This document shows positions 1 through 9,587 of a stretch of 48,366 nucleotides of DNA, piece by piece; the stretch's first letter is position 1, and each line of letters begins with the position of its first letter. Source of the stretch: Saprospirales bacterium (GTDB taxonomy: Bacteria > Bacteroidota > Bacteroidia > Chitinophagales > Saprospiraceae). Below the pieces are notes generated by a model. That model ran no database searches. It was not told the origin of the DNA and saw only the letters and a list, made by a program, of their open reading frames with translations. Position numbers and translations under genes: made by a program. The stretch covers positions 1-48,366 of the forward strand of contig CANHDG010000003.1 in NCBI GenBank assembly GCA_947459365.1, given 5' to 3'.

Positions 1-2107
1 ACGTTGGGTTAGAGTATGGAGTAGCATCATCTGGTGTAGTACCATCAAATTCACCACCAGCATCTGCAATGTCATCGCGTTGGATAGAGAACCAGAATTG
101 TCCTTTACCTGTGTAAACCTCGTCCCAGTCGTAAGAATCATCCTCAGCAAAGGCAACCACCGCATGCTTCAAGTTCGGTGCACCTCCAAAAAATTCGATA
201 CCGTCGTCTGAGTTAGCATATACCTCTACATACTCCAAGGTTGTACCACTACCAACTCCACCTAATGTCAAACCATTCAATTCGTTACCAGAAGCAATCT
301 GACGACCACCGTGACGAATAGAAACATACTTCAAAACACCTGAGTTGTCTGTGTTATCATTTCCACCATATTGACCACGCACTTCAGTAGAAGGAATACC
401 TTCCACATTGACAAGTCCATTACCATTTTTCTGAGTAACACCTTTACCAAGAAGTACGATACCTCCCCAAAGAGCGTTGTCTTTTGGACCCAAATCAGTA
501 GGATCACTTACATCATCTTCCTCTGCAGTGAAGATAATTGGCTCTTGCTCTGTACCATTCGCAAAAATCTTTGCGCCACGAGCAACTACCAAGGCAGATG
601 GATTCCCAACGTCAGCACGAGGGGTGAATTTCACCACTGTACCGGCTTCAATTGTAAGTGTAGCACAGCTATCTACAAAAGTTAGACCGTCAACAATGTA
701 GGTTTTATCTTTTGTCCAGGTCACATTTTCGCAAGGGAGAATGCTAGCGTCGTTCACATTGACCACATTCGGTTGAGACAAGTCTACCAAATGACCGTTA
801 CGATCCAAAGCAGTCCATCCTTCTACCCAAAGCCCTGCGGCAAATGGAGGAAAGGCTCCTTTATAGTTAACTCCTGTGAAAAATGCATCTCCAGATGGGT
901 ATGCAGCCAAATCGCTGTTTACCGCAGTGTTACCCGCTGGACGTGGATCTAACAAACCATTCTGATCACGGCTGATAGATTGAATAGCAGGATCCGCAAT
1001 GAAGTTTTTATTATCATTCAAATGGGTAACCAAAGCAGCAGCGGTTACGTCTTCTGCAGCAGAACCTACGCGGATGATACCGGTTGCAGATGCATCCAAT
1101 GTTATGTTACTTCCTATCTGCCAAAATAAGTTATTCTGTAACTTTAACTCTCCAGCCAATAACTTGGCATAAGCATCGTTCACACCAGCTGCTTTATCCT
1201 GAACCTCTAGTCCTTTACCCTTTTGAGCCAACAAAATAGAGTTGGCAATTATACCCGCTGTTCCTGCGCGCAAGTTCCAACCAATTGGATTGGAAGCTGC
1301 CGCTCCAGGTCCAGAACCAATGTGCGTCCAATTGAACAGCTTTGGATTAGAGTAAGGCGTAGCATCATCTGGAGTAGTACCATCAAATTCACCACCTGCA
1401 TCCGCAACATCATCGCGCTGGATAGAAAACCAGAACTGTCCTTTACCTGTGTAAACCTCGTCCCAGTCGTAAGAATCATCCTCGGCAAAGGCGACCACCG
1501 CATATTTCAAGTTCGGAGCACCTCCAAAAAATTCAATTCCATCGTCAGAATTGGCATATACTTCAACGTATTCCAACGTTGTTCCACTTCCTACTGCACC
1601 TAATGTCAAGCCATTTAGTTCGTTACCAGAAGCAATCTGACGACCTCCGTGGCGAATAGAAACATATTTTAATACACCTGAATTATCTGCATTATCAGTA
1701 CCACCATAAATGCCCCGAGACTCGGAGGTTGGAATACCTTCAACATTTACCTCGCTGTTACCATTTTTTTGAGTCACCCCTTTACCCAATACTACCAGAC
1801 CACCCCAAAGCGCGTTGTCTTTTGGGCCCAAGTCAGTCGGATTGTTTACATCATCTTCCTCCGCAGTGAAAATAATAGGCTCCACCACCGTTCCGGTAGC
1901 AAAAATTTTCGCACCACGGCAAATAACCAATGCAGAAGGATTTCCAACGTCAGCACGAGGGGTAAACTTAACAACTGTACCCGCCTGAATATTTAAGGTG
2001 GCTCCCTCTTCTACGTACACCACGCCGTCGCAGAGATATACTTTGTCTTTCGTCCAGTTGACAGTCTGACCAGCTTGTATATCAGCGTCCGTGACGTTTA
2101 CAATTGT
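1..2107 (-). repeat. In-register tandem duplication, period 1338 bp (446 aa), inside the secreted protein; second copy cut by the window edge
   Basis: Segments match at a constant offset of 1338 bp: 121 'cgtcccagtcgtaagaatcatcct' vs 1459; 481 'cttttggaccca' vs 1819 'cttttgggccca'; 714 'gtccag' vs 2052; window start vs 1339. Confidence 0.92.
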
Positions 2108-2170
2108 CTGGGCGCTTGCTTGAATGGCTAGTGCCCAAACAGCGACTAAGAATAGAAATAGTTTTTTCAT
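1..2170 (-). CDS. Large secreted/cell-surface protein, partial (C-terminus beyond the left edge), with tandem 446-aa repeats
   Basis: Read by hand on the minus strand from ATG at 2170: MKKLFLFLVAVWALAIQASAQTIVNVTDADIQAGQTVNWTKDKVYLCDGVVYVEEGATLNIQAGTVVKFTPRADVGNPSALV... stays open to the window edge. Signal peptide at the N-terminus. Absent from the ORF track because it has no stop in the window. Confidence 0.9.
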   Translation of the reverse strand, partial: MKKLFLFLVAVWALAIQASAQTIVNVTDADIQAGQTVNWTKDKVYLCDGVVYVEEGATLNIQAGTVVKFTPRADVGNPSALVICRGAKIFATGTVVEPIIFTAEEDDVNNPTDLGPKDNALWGGLVVLGKGVTQKNGNSEVNVEGIPTSESRGIYGGTDNADNSGVLKYVSIRHGGRQIASGNELNGLTLGAVGSGTTLEYVEVYANSDDGIEFFGGAPNLKYAVVAFAEDDSYDWDEVYTGKGQFWFSIQRDDVADAGGEFDGTTPDDATPYSNPKLFNWTHIGSGPGAAASNPIGWNLRAGTAGIIANSILLAQKGKGLEVQDKAAGVNDAYAKLLAGELKLQNNLFWQIGSNITLDASATGIIRVGSAAEDVTAAALVTHLNDNKNFIADPAIQSISRDQNGLLDPRPAGNTAVNSDLAAYPSGDAFFTGVNYKGAFPPFAAGLWVEGWTALDRNGHLVDLSQPNVVNVNDASILPCENVTWTKDKTYIVDGLTFVDSCATLTIEAGTVVKFTPRADVGNPSALVVARGAKIFANGTEQEPIIFTAEEDDVSDPTDLGPKDNALWGGIVLLGKGVTQKNGNGLVNVEGIPSTEVRGQYGGNDNTDNSGVLKYVSIRHGGRQIASGNELNGLTLGGVGSGTTLEYVEVYANSDDGIEFFGGAPNLKHAVVAFAEDDSYDWDEVYTGKGQFWFSIQRDDIADAGGEFDGTTPDDATPYSNPT

Positions 2171-2472
2171 GATAAGGTGATTTTATTTTTTTGCATCCAA
2201 TAATGCAACGAACACGTCTGCTCCTTGCGATTGTGCCGCAAAGGTCAGGCGGGTATCACCCGAGCCACGAAAAAAGCCGTTTAAGTTAATGTTAAGTTTG
2301 AAATCGAATACGCAGCAGTTTTCCTGCGTTGAGCGTTCCGAGTACCCGCAAGGGGCTGCCATCTTTACTCAATAGCAACACCCGCCAAGGTAGAAACCTA
2401 GCTTTTTCAGCCGCTTTGAATAGCAAAAAGGCAAGCTTTTACACGCCCTCTCCCATAATAGAGATCAAATTA

Positions 2473-3612
2473 CTAAATCGAGAAGAATATTCCAGCCCGC
2501 TGGAGTCGATCCTTCAAAACAGATCCAAATGCTTCTACAGGTGTAAGAACACCAAATGGGAGTGTGGAAGCATTGTCCCGTTCCACCATCGTAAATGCTG
2601 CCTCTGAGAACATCTTAGCCGTCTCGTTGTACCCAGGATCCCCTCCAGAAATAACCGTTCGGACAGCCTTGTCCCCACTCTCGCCTATGCAGACTACTTC
2701 AAAGCGAGAGCGTAATCGCATGGCCTCGTCTGGCCCAGTACCTGGAGGTGCTTGCCGAAATAACCAGGCTCGAAAAAACGAAAAACGAACCAGTAACATC
2801 GTCAACAAGACAGGAAGTACCGTCTTAACCACTTTCCAAAGCGATGACCGAAGAAAAAACTGTCCATAAGCAACTGCCTCACCATAGTCGTTCGGAAGTC
2901 GGTAGGCACTTCGCTTGACAATATGCGGATCTACAACAGGCATTGGGATTGCCCAAGCCTTCAGCTCTTTCTGATAATGTATTTTTAGGGGAACCCGAGG
3001 CGTGCTTGGATGACGAGGTAATTTTACCTTCACCGAACGTTGTTGCGTCTCCATATACAATGCGTGAATAGCCGTAGTAAAGGTTCCGCCCGAAAAACTC
3101 GCATTCGTCCTTATATAACCACGTAACGACTTTGGCTCCTCTAATGGAAGCTGCTTTGCTGTCAACCAGGCTACGTAATCTGCTGGAATACTATCAAACC
3201 CACAACAGTTAACAATACAAATACCCTTCTCTTCGGCAGCCTTCCCGTACGTTAAAAATATATCCGCAACAAAGGAGGGTTCTCCCGTTATATCCAAGTA
3301 ATGGGCTCCTTGCTCAACGCAGGCTTTCACAACCCCCTTGCCGTACCAGTTAAATGGACCAACCGCATTCATAACCACGCGTGTCTGAGCAGCCATCTGT
3401 TCCAAACTCTCCGGATTATCCACATCCGCTACTACTACGTCGGGCTGTTGTCCAACTAAAGAGGCTTTCAGCTGTTCCAATTTCTGACGGTTCCTACCCG
3501 CAATAGCCCATTGAATACCTTCCGACGCTGCCCGATCTGCTAAATAAGCAGCAATTAACTGCCCAGTAAATCCACTAGCACCAAATAATAAAATGTCGTA
3601 CTTCCGTTCCAT
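2473..3612 (-). CDS. Saccharopine dehydrogenase-like / trans-acting enoyl reductase family NAD(P)-binding protein
   Basis: 379 aa; N-terminal Rossmann motif YDILLFGASGFTGQLIAAYL, then WAIAGRNRQKLEQL and NAVGPFNWYGKGVVKACVEQGAHYLDITGE, typical of the family. Confidence 0.88.
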   Translation of the reverse strand: MERKYDILLFGASGFTGQLIAAYLADRAASEGIQWAIAGRNRQKLEQLKASLVGQQPDVVVADVDNPESLEQMAAQTRVVMNAVGPFNWYGKGVVKACVEQGAHYLDITGEPSFVADIFLTYGKAAEEKGICIVNCCGFDSIPADYVAWLTAKQLPLEEPKSLRGYIRTNASFSGGTFTTAIHALYMETQQRSVKVKLPRHPSTPRVPLKIHYQKELKAWAIPMPVVDPHIVKRSAYRLPNDYGEAVAYGQFFLRSSLWKVVKTVLPVLLTMLLVRFSFFRAWLFRQAPPGTGPDEAMRLRSRFEVVCIGESGDKAVRTVISGGDPGYNETAKMFSEAAFTMVERDNASTLPFGVLTPVEAFGSVLKDRLQRAGIFFSI

Positions 3613-3615
3613 ATC

Positions 3616-4764
3616 TTATTTTTTTCCTGTTTCTAAAATAACAGCAAGCGTCTGCTCCGCTGCCAGATCCCAGCTAAATTGTTGCCGTTGTATTCTCCCA
3701 CGTCCCACAAGCGCTGCTCTCTTATCCGGTTGGCTCCAAAGCTCTATCATACATCCCAATAAACTCTCTATCTGATAGGGATCCATCATTAAAGCAGCGT
3801 CCCCAGCTACCTCGGGCATCGCCGTGGTATTGGAAGTAATTACAGGGATGTCACAATACATCGCCTCCAAAATGGGCAAACCAAACCCCTCGCTGATAGA
3901 AGGATAAACCAATGCCAACGCAGAAGCCATCAACGCTGCAAGATCGGAATCTTCTACATACCCCAATAAAAAAATATCAGAACGCCAAGGCGATTGCTCC
4001 AGCGCCTCCTGAACTGGTCCTGTCTTCCAAGCATACCGGCCAGCTAAGACAAGCTGAACATCAGCCCCCGTCTCCTCCTTAAAACGGTTAAATGCCCTAA
4101 TTAAAAAAGGTATATTCTTTCGAGGATGAATTGCTCCAGTATAAAAAAAATAAGGTTTCCCACCTGTATACTTCAGCCTAACTTGGTGCTGTTCTCTTTC
4201 TTCTAAAGGACAAAATAACTCCCTACACCCATTATAAACTACTTTTATCTTTTCTGGCCTTACTCCTGTGGTCTCCACAATGCTCTCCTTCGTGTATTGC
4301 GAAACTGTTAGAACCCGCTCTGCTCGATGAATAAATTTCGGAAGGAAATGTTGGTAATATACCCTATGCTCCCACTTCAATTGATCCGGCATCTGCAACG
4401 GAATTACATCGTGAACTGTCAGTACTGTTGGTACAGTACTCCTCAAACTAAGCAATGAATCCGGAGAAAAAAAGACATCCGCCTTCCATTTTTTTAAGAC
4501 CCTTGGAATCGCCCACTCAAACCATAGATAAAACAAAATAGGATGCCGTGCAGGAGGATATACCACAACCGGAGTAATGTTTGGGGCATATACAAATCGC
4601 TGATCGTAGGGCCGATCAAAAAGAAATAAAAACGAATGCTCCGGGTGCAACCGCGCCATCCGATTCACCAATTCATGGGTGTACCATCCAAATCCTTCCA
4701 ACTTGTTGGGAAGTAAAAACCGTGTATTGATCGCTATTCTCAAAATCAGTATAAGTTGTGCCAA
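3616..4764 (-). CDS. Glycosyltransferase family 1 (GT4-like)
   Basis: 382 aa; FFYTGAIHPRKNIPFLIRAF and ALVYPSISEGFGLPILEAMYCDIPVITSNTTAMPEVAGDAALMMDP motifs. Start codon uncertain. Confidence 0.9.
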   Translation of the reverse strand: MAQLILILRIAINTRFLLPNKLEGFGWYTHELVNRMARLHPEHSFLFLFDRPYDQRFVYAPNITPVVVYPPARHPILFYLWFEWAIPRVLKKWKADVFFSPDSLLSLRSTVPTVLTVHDVIPLQMPDQLKWEHRVYYQHFLPKFIHRAERVLTVSQYTKESIVETTGVRPEKIKVVYNGCRELFCPLEEREQHQVRLKYTGGKPYFFYTGAIHPRKNIPFLIRAFNRFKEETGADVQLVLAGRYAWKTGPVQEALEQSPWRSDIFLLGYVEDSDLAALMASALALVYPSISEGFGLPILEAMYCDIPVITSNTTAMPEVAGDAALMMDPYQIESLLGCMIELWSQPDKRAALVGRGRIQRQQFSWDLAAEQTLAVILETGKK

Positions 4765-4821
4765 AAAGCCCCTACCGTAAGAAGGGTTTGATGTACTTTT
4801 GTAACTGCAAAAATCTAAAAT

Positions 4822-5874
4822 ATGCTCGATATTTCATCCGCTCATTTGCGACGCCTCGCTACCGCATGGGTAGGAAACAAAAACCGGTATGAGGGCGTTG
4901 GCATCCCCAAACAAACACTTACCCCTTTGCACGAGGTCGCACAGGAACTCCTCACAGGAGCATTCCTAAAGCCCTTTGAAAAAAGTGAAGAGTTTTTTTA
5001 CTTCCACCACGAAGAAGATGTAAGCCACCACCCTGTTTTCCAAAGCTGCCTAACCATCTTCTCCAACCCAGAGTCCCTAGCGGATCAATTGCCCATCCTC
5101 GCTCAAAGGCTCTATGAACAATCAGAACTCCCCAAAGTAAAAGGAGGTGAATTTTTCGTGGCATATTTCGATGATATCCTGCTACAAAACGAAAACGTCC
5201 AGGCCATCGCTTTAGTCAAAATCCAAACCAAAGACCCTTTCCTGAAAGTAGAACGAAAAGACGAAGCCTTTCTAATCAATGTTCTGGAAGGAATTCCAAC
5301 CGCTAAACTAGAAACAGCTGCCCTAATCTTTAATGTAGATGAGTCAGAGGGCTACCGTATCTGCGCTATAGATACCGTATCAAAAAAAGACGAACGCTCT
5401 TTCTGGAAGGATGAGTTCCTGCGCCTGCGACCAATCGAAGACAACTACTTCAATACTCGACATTATATAGCCCTATCAGGTGAGTTTATTAACGACAAAC
5501 TTCCTCACCAATTTGGACTAGATCGAGCTGACCAACTGGACACACTCTACCGCTCAGGCCTCTACTTCAAAGAAAATGAAGAATTTGAGTTCGATGATTA
5601 CGCGAAAACGCTCTTCCCTGAGGAAGAACAACAAGAAGCTTTTAAAGCATTTAGAGATACCTACTCTACCGCTTATGCAGTCCCCCTTGAAGAAAAATTC
5701 GACATCAGTAACCAAGCGGTAAAAAAAGAGTTTAAAGTGCTCAAAAGCGTGATCAAATTGGATAAAAACTTCCACATCTATGTGCACGGCCGAAGAGATC
5801 TCATCGAGCGGGGCTTCGACGAGGAAAAAGGTAAAAAGTACTATAAAGTGTACTTTGATGAAGAAGCACTCTAA
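4822..5874 (+). CDS. Nucleoid-associated protein, NdpA/YejK-like
   Basis: 350 aa; GGEFFVAYFDDILLQNENVQAIALVKI and C-terminal YVHGRRDLIERGFDEEKGKKYYKVYFDEE resemble the 37-kDa nucleoid-associated family. Confidence 0.8.
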   Translation: MLDISSAHLRRLATAWVGNKNRYEGVGIPKQTLTPLHEVAQELLTGAFLKPFEKSEEFFYFHHEEDVSHHPVFQSCLTIFSNPESLADQLPILAQRLYEQSELPKVKGGEFFVAYFDDILLQNENVQAIALVKIQTKDPFLKVERKDEAFLINVLEGIPTAKLETAALIFNVDESEGYRICAIDTVSKKDERSFWKDEFLRLRPIEDNYFNTRHYIALSGEFINDKLPHQFGLDRADQLDTLYRSGLYFKENEEFEFDDYAKTLFPEEEQQEAFKAFRDTYSTAYAVPLEEKFDISNQAVKKEFKVLKSVIKLDKNFHIYVHGRRDLIERGFDEEKGKKYYKVYFDEEAL

Positions 5875-5898
5875 CTCAAAGTTATACCTAATACATAA

Positions 5899-5932
5899 AA
5901 AGGGCCGGCAACTTCAGGTTGCCGGCCCTTTC
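5899..5932 (+). terminator. Rho-independent terminator after the NdpA-like gene
   Basis: Perfect hairpin aagggccggcaac-ttcag-gttgccggccctt followed by a T-rich stretch; lies between convergent genes. Confidence 0.85.
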
Positions 5933-5953
5933 GCTTGTTTTTATAATTATTCC

Positions 5954-7351
5954 CTAATTTCCAAATTCTGAATAATACCTCGCACCTAATGTAACACCCT
6001 CCACCCCAACTCGATCTAATTTCCACCGGCCTGCCTCCGGAGCATGCGGCTCAACCCGGCAGCCCTTATGCAACGCTTCATAACAATCATAGGAAATAGA
6101 CCTCCTGTTAGCTAATTTCTGGAATACGTGAAATTGACTTACCGCAGTCTTCCACTCACGTCCAATAACTGCCTCAAAAACTTTGGCCTTTGAACCAGAA
6201 CCATAAGCTACAAAACCTATTCTTTTACCGCTTAACTCTACTCCATCTTGAAAATCAGCCTCCAATGTACTCATCAATGCCAAAAAAATAGAAGCGGTGT
6301 ACAAATTTCCCATTTCACTACTGGCACGCTGAGCCTTCTCCAATTTTTCCTGAACAAATCGCTGATAAGAGGACGACTCGCTGATCGCTTTATTGAAAGC
6401 AGCTTGTGCCTTCAGAAACAACTTCTCCTCCTCAAACTGACTCCGATCGGGCACATCCAACTTTAATTGCTTTAAATCGGATGTAAACACGCCCTTATCC
6501 TTACGCTCTTGGATATACTGCTCAACATACATCCTTTTTGCATGAAAAGAGTAGGGTAAATGAAAAATCATTCGAGCCCACCGCTCACTCATCGCCTTAT
6601 ACTGATCAGCTTTAAATAAACCCGACTGAACAGCAAGTTCCCGGAAATGAGTCAAGGCCTCCATCATCCTATTCTGATAACACTGATTGGAATACTGCCC
6701 ATCAAAAATAGGAGTCTCCGAGAACCGCTCCCTACGAGGCTTAAAAAAATCATGTACACTCTCCGACGCCACCCCTACCAAAGGCCTTATTTTTAATATT
6801 CTTGGATTGTGCCGAATTAAAATGGCAATCGCCCCAGCCCCTTGTGTATACTCACCAGTGGACTCTAATTCATACTTCGCAATATCAGCGGCCACTACAA
6901 TTCCTATCCGATCTTTCTGTTGTTGAACCCAATCAATAGTCCCGAGCAACGCATCCGTCGCACCTATGCAAGCAAAAGTCATATCCAACATGTCACAATG
7001 CCTAAAGCAGTCCGCTCCATACCTTGCCTTTAAACGGTCTTGAACCATCCCAACTGCATAGGTTGCGGTCGGCTTCGCCATGTCTAGTGCACTTTCGGTG
7101 CCAAGCCAAACCCTTCCGATTTTCCTAGGATCGATCTTATTTCGATCAATTAACTCAAAAATCGCCTCTGCCGCCATTGTAGCAGTATCTTCGTGAACAT
7201 CCGGAATCGCCATCTTATGTAAACCTAAGCCATCCCGTAATTTTTCATAAGAAATCTGTCGCTTTTCGGCCAGCGCTCTAATATCCAAATACAATTTGGG
7301 CGCATACAACGCCATGTCATCAATGCCAACAGCAGGTAAGCGAAGTGCCAT
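5954..7351 (-). CDS. Hydroxymethylglutaryl-CoA synthase family protein
   Basis: 465 aa; HEDTATMAAEA (catalytic Glu region), DMTFACIGATDALL (catalytic Cys) and IFHLPYSFHAKRMY (catalytic His) motifs. Confidence 0.88.
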   Translation of the reverse strand: MALRLPAVGIDDMALYAPKLYLDIRALAEKRQISYEKLRDGLGLHKMAIPDVHEDTATMAAEAIFELIDRNKIDPRKIGRVWLGTESALDMAKPTATYAVGMVQDRLKARYGADCFRHCDMLDMTFACIGATDALLGTIDWVQQQKDRIGIVVAADIAKYELESTGEYTQGAGAIAILIRHNPRILKIRPLVGVASESVHDFFKPRRERFSETPIFDGQYSNQCYQNRMMEALTHFRELAVQSGLFKADQYKAMSERWARMIFHLPYSFHAKRMYVEQYIQERKDKGVFTSDLKQLKLDVPDRSQFEEEKLFLKAQAAFNKAISESSSYQRFVQEKLEKAQRASSEMGNLYTASIFLALMSTLEADFQDGVELSGKRIGFVAYGSGSKAKVFEAVIGREWKTAVSQFHVFQKLANRRSISYDCYEALHKGCRVEPHAPEAGRWKLDRVGVEGVTLGARYYSEFGN

Positions 7352-7454
7352 TTAACAGTTTTTTATGCCGCGAAAATGCAGCGTGAATAAAATAGGCAAG
7401 GGCTCGGAAAATTCATTTAAAGGAAAAAATCCACATGCGAAACTTGTGGTGGAA

Positions 7455-7492
7455 AAACGCATGCCTCTGTGTTCTAAAAACGACAGAGGCAT
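7455..7492 (-). terminator. Terminator-like hairpin downstream of the DUF3078-like gene
   Basis: Arms atgcctctgt (7461-7470) and acagaggcat (7483-7492); on the minus strand the hairpin is followed by GCGTTTTTCC. Confidence 0.65.
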
Positions 7493-7572
7493 TTAAAACG
7501 CTGTTATATAAGAAATGTTCAATCTTATCGATAACCCCGTAATAAAGGGCAACAACCTCAATCAGCTACCCA

Positions 7573-8619
7573 TTAAAAAATTCGACTATACTTCAACAAA
7601 AAAGCACCTGTGATGGAGGCCGCAGGGGCTAATTCATCTGCACTCACTAAATTAGTGTTGGTAGCCTTTGTCTCCCCAAATACACCGTTCCCATTTCGAT
7701 CAATCTGTACCTTCATGTCGTGATCATAAAAAAGCTCACCCAATAATCCCAATGATAATCCCTTGAAGATCTGAATATCAATTGTATTATTCCACAATAC
7801 ATCCACATTCGTAGGCTCTTTTAAATAATTGGAGTAAAGCCCCAAGCGACTGTTGATTGATAATTTATCTTTGAAAAATTTGTTGTTATATCCAACCTTC
7901 AACTCCGAACCAATACCCAGAAAATAGTTCGAACCGGGCTCATTCCCATGAATTGTCAACAATGCAATTCGATCATCCGGAACATTAATAAATCGTACCC
8001 CCGCAGGTGAGTAAAAAAAAGATAAATGCTTGCTCGGGTTGTAGGCTAAACCAGGCGCCACCGTCAACGTCAAGGGATTTAAAAAACGAGCTGTAGATTT
8101 TTCCCCATCATTAATCGGCTGCAACGTATTACCCGGATAAGTGGGCAACACAAACGTTTGTGCCAACATGTCTACTGCAGCAAAAATTTTACTTCCAATG
8201 ATAGCATATCCAAACCTGGAGTTCAATCGAAGCACATCCAAGTTCTTCAAAAAATCACTACGATATTGTGTGCTGGTTACTCCGTTGACCGTCTGCGTGT
8301 TCACCACCTGCGTGCGCTGCGCAGCTAATTGTAGATTCAAGTCATTCGACCAAAACACCTTGCCTCGCTTGTAATCTGCAAAAACCCTGCCCAAGCCACC
8401 AATACCAAACCGGTTGCCACCCGCACCAACCTTTGGGTTAAACATACCCATCCCGGACAAATCCAGACCAAAACTTGCACCAGTAGTCCAACCAGTATCC
8501 GCCTTCGCCGCTGCATCCTTTGCTGCTAATACCTTACGCTCAATCTCAGACTGACCATTCACCGATAAAAAGCCTAGCAAGAAGGCAATAACATAAAAGG
8601 TTCGATTCATTTTACTCAT
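7573..8619 (-). CDS. DUF3078-like secreted/outer-membrane protein
   Basis: 348 aa; signal peptide MNRTFYVIAFLLGFLSVNGQ, then WTTGASFGLDLSGMGMFNPKVGAGGNRFGIGGLG and a beta-barrel-like C-terminus ending in aromatic residues. Confidence 0.65.
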   Translation of the reverse strand: MSKMNRTFYVIAFLLGFLSVNGQSEIERKVLAAKDAAAKADTGWTTGASFGLDLSGMGMFNPKVGAGGNRFGIGGLGRVFADYKRGKVFWSNDLNLQLAAQRTQVVNTQTVNGVTSTQYRSDFLKNLDVLRLNSRFGYAIIGSKIFAAVDMLAQTFVLPTYPGNTLQPINDGEKSTARFLNPLTLTVAPGLAYNPSKHLSFFYSPAGVRFINVPDDRIALLTIHGNEPGSNYFLGIGSELKVGYNNKFFKDKLSINSRLGLYSNYLKEPTNVDVLWNNTIDIQIFKGLSLGLLGELFYDHDMKVQIDRNGNGVFGETKATNTNLVSADELAPAASITGAFLLKYSRIF

Positions 8620-8806
8620 AACTAGATTGTTTACAATTTATGAAAAATAGAAGAAAGTGACTCAAATAGACGATTTTTTTCCGAATCTGAACGGAATTTA
8701 ACAGAGATATATGCATTTTTGCAAAAGTATCAACCAACCTTTGCACCTTTGGAAGTCCATACCCAACCAATTATTTTTTCCTTCCAAGCAAAATAAACAT
8801 TGTGAT

Positions 8807-9334
8807 ATGCTGCAAAAATTAATTTTCTTAATACTACTCACTGCTTCTAGTTCAGCGAACCTTATCGCACAATCCACCCAAGTAACACAACCCTCTCCTG
8901 CTTTCCCCTTCGACGTACTACTCACCTCTCCTGACAGCAATACCAACGTGTCATCTACTACCCTGCTTGATCAGAAACACAAAGCAACCCTCCTCGCATT
9001 CTGGCTGACCACCTGTTTCCCCTGCTCCACAGAACTGGAAACCTACGCACACCACTACAAAGAATGGCAGGAAAAATATGATCTTAAAATCATCGCTATC
9101 TCGCTCGACTTCCCAGACCGATTTCCCCAAATTAAACAACGCCTTCAACAAAAAAACTACCCCTTCGAAGTCTGGTGGGATAGCGCCCGAGCGTTCAAAT
9201 CAATACTGCCAGGAGGACTCAACGGATTCCCACAAGTATTCCTGTTTAATCAAAAAGGAAATCTGGTTTGGCAACACAAGGGATTCCGCGCAGGTGATGA
9301 ACAAAAACTTCTTCAGGCCGTTTCTAATTTGTAA
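8807..9334 (+). CDS. TlpA-like thioredoxin-family protein, exported
   Basis: Internal start at 8807 (MLQKLIFLILLTASSSANLIAQ) gives a signal peptide; LLAFWLTTCFPCSTELETY has a CxxC redox motif; C-terminal FPQVFLFNQKGNLVWQHKGF. Confidence 0.85.
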   Translation: MLQKLIFLILLTASSSANLIAQSTQVTQPSPAFPFDVLLTSPDSNTNVSSTTLLDQKHKATLLAFWLTTCFPCSTELETYAHHYKEWQEKYDLKIIAISLDFPDRFPQIKQRLQQKNYPFEVWWDSARAFKSILPGGLNGFPQVFLFNQKGNLVWQHKGFRAGDEQKLLQAVSNL

Positions 9335-9377
9335 AACGGTCTTCGAACCCCTCCAAAACACTTTTTACACCGTATTT

Positions 9378-9408
9378 TTTGTAAAAAAAAATAATTATTC
9401 TACCTTTG
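9378..9408 (+). promoter_or_regulatory. Bacteroidota-type promoter for the M23 peptidase gene
   Basis: TTTG (9378-9381), 19-nt spacer, TACCTTTG (9401-9408), matching the TTTG-N19-TAnnTTTG consensus. Confidence 0.65.
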
Positions 9409-9587
9409 TAATCTTAGTGTCTTCCTTATTAAAAAAAATAATTATACAAAAAAGGAAGTTTACTAGCGGATATATCCGAATCCACTTACTTGTTTTAATC
9501 TTTAATACTAATCCCCCCACAACATTCGGATATTAATTCGCTATCAATCATCGCTTCATAAAGCACTGATTGACAAAGACTTTCGGT

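Noticed and set aside
1223-1603. Plus-strand ORFs at 371-685, 477-701, 1223-1603 and 1769-1996
   Set aside because: Antisense shadows of the large minus-strand secreted protein; similar shadow ORFs in both repeats simply reflect the duplication.
1-2107. Tandem repeats considered as a CRISPR or satellite array
   Set aside because: Unit is 1338 bp, coding, in frame, and not interspersed with spacers.
7455-7492. Hairpin considered as a riboswitch for the DUF3078 gene
   Set aside because: It is downstream of that gene in transcription direction and has a T-tail, so a terminator is simpler.
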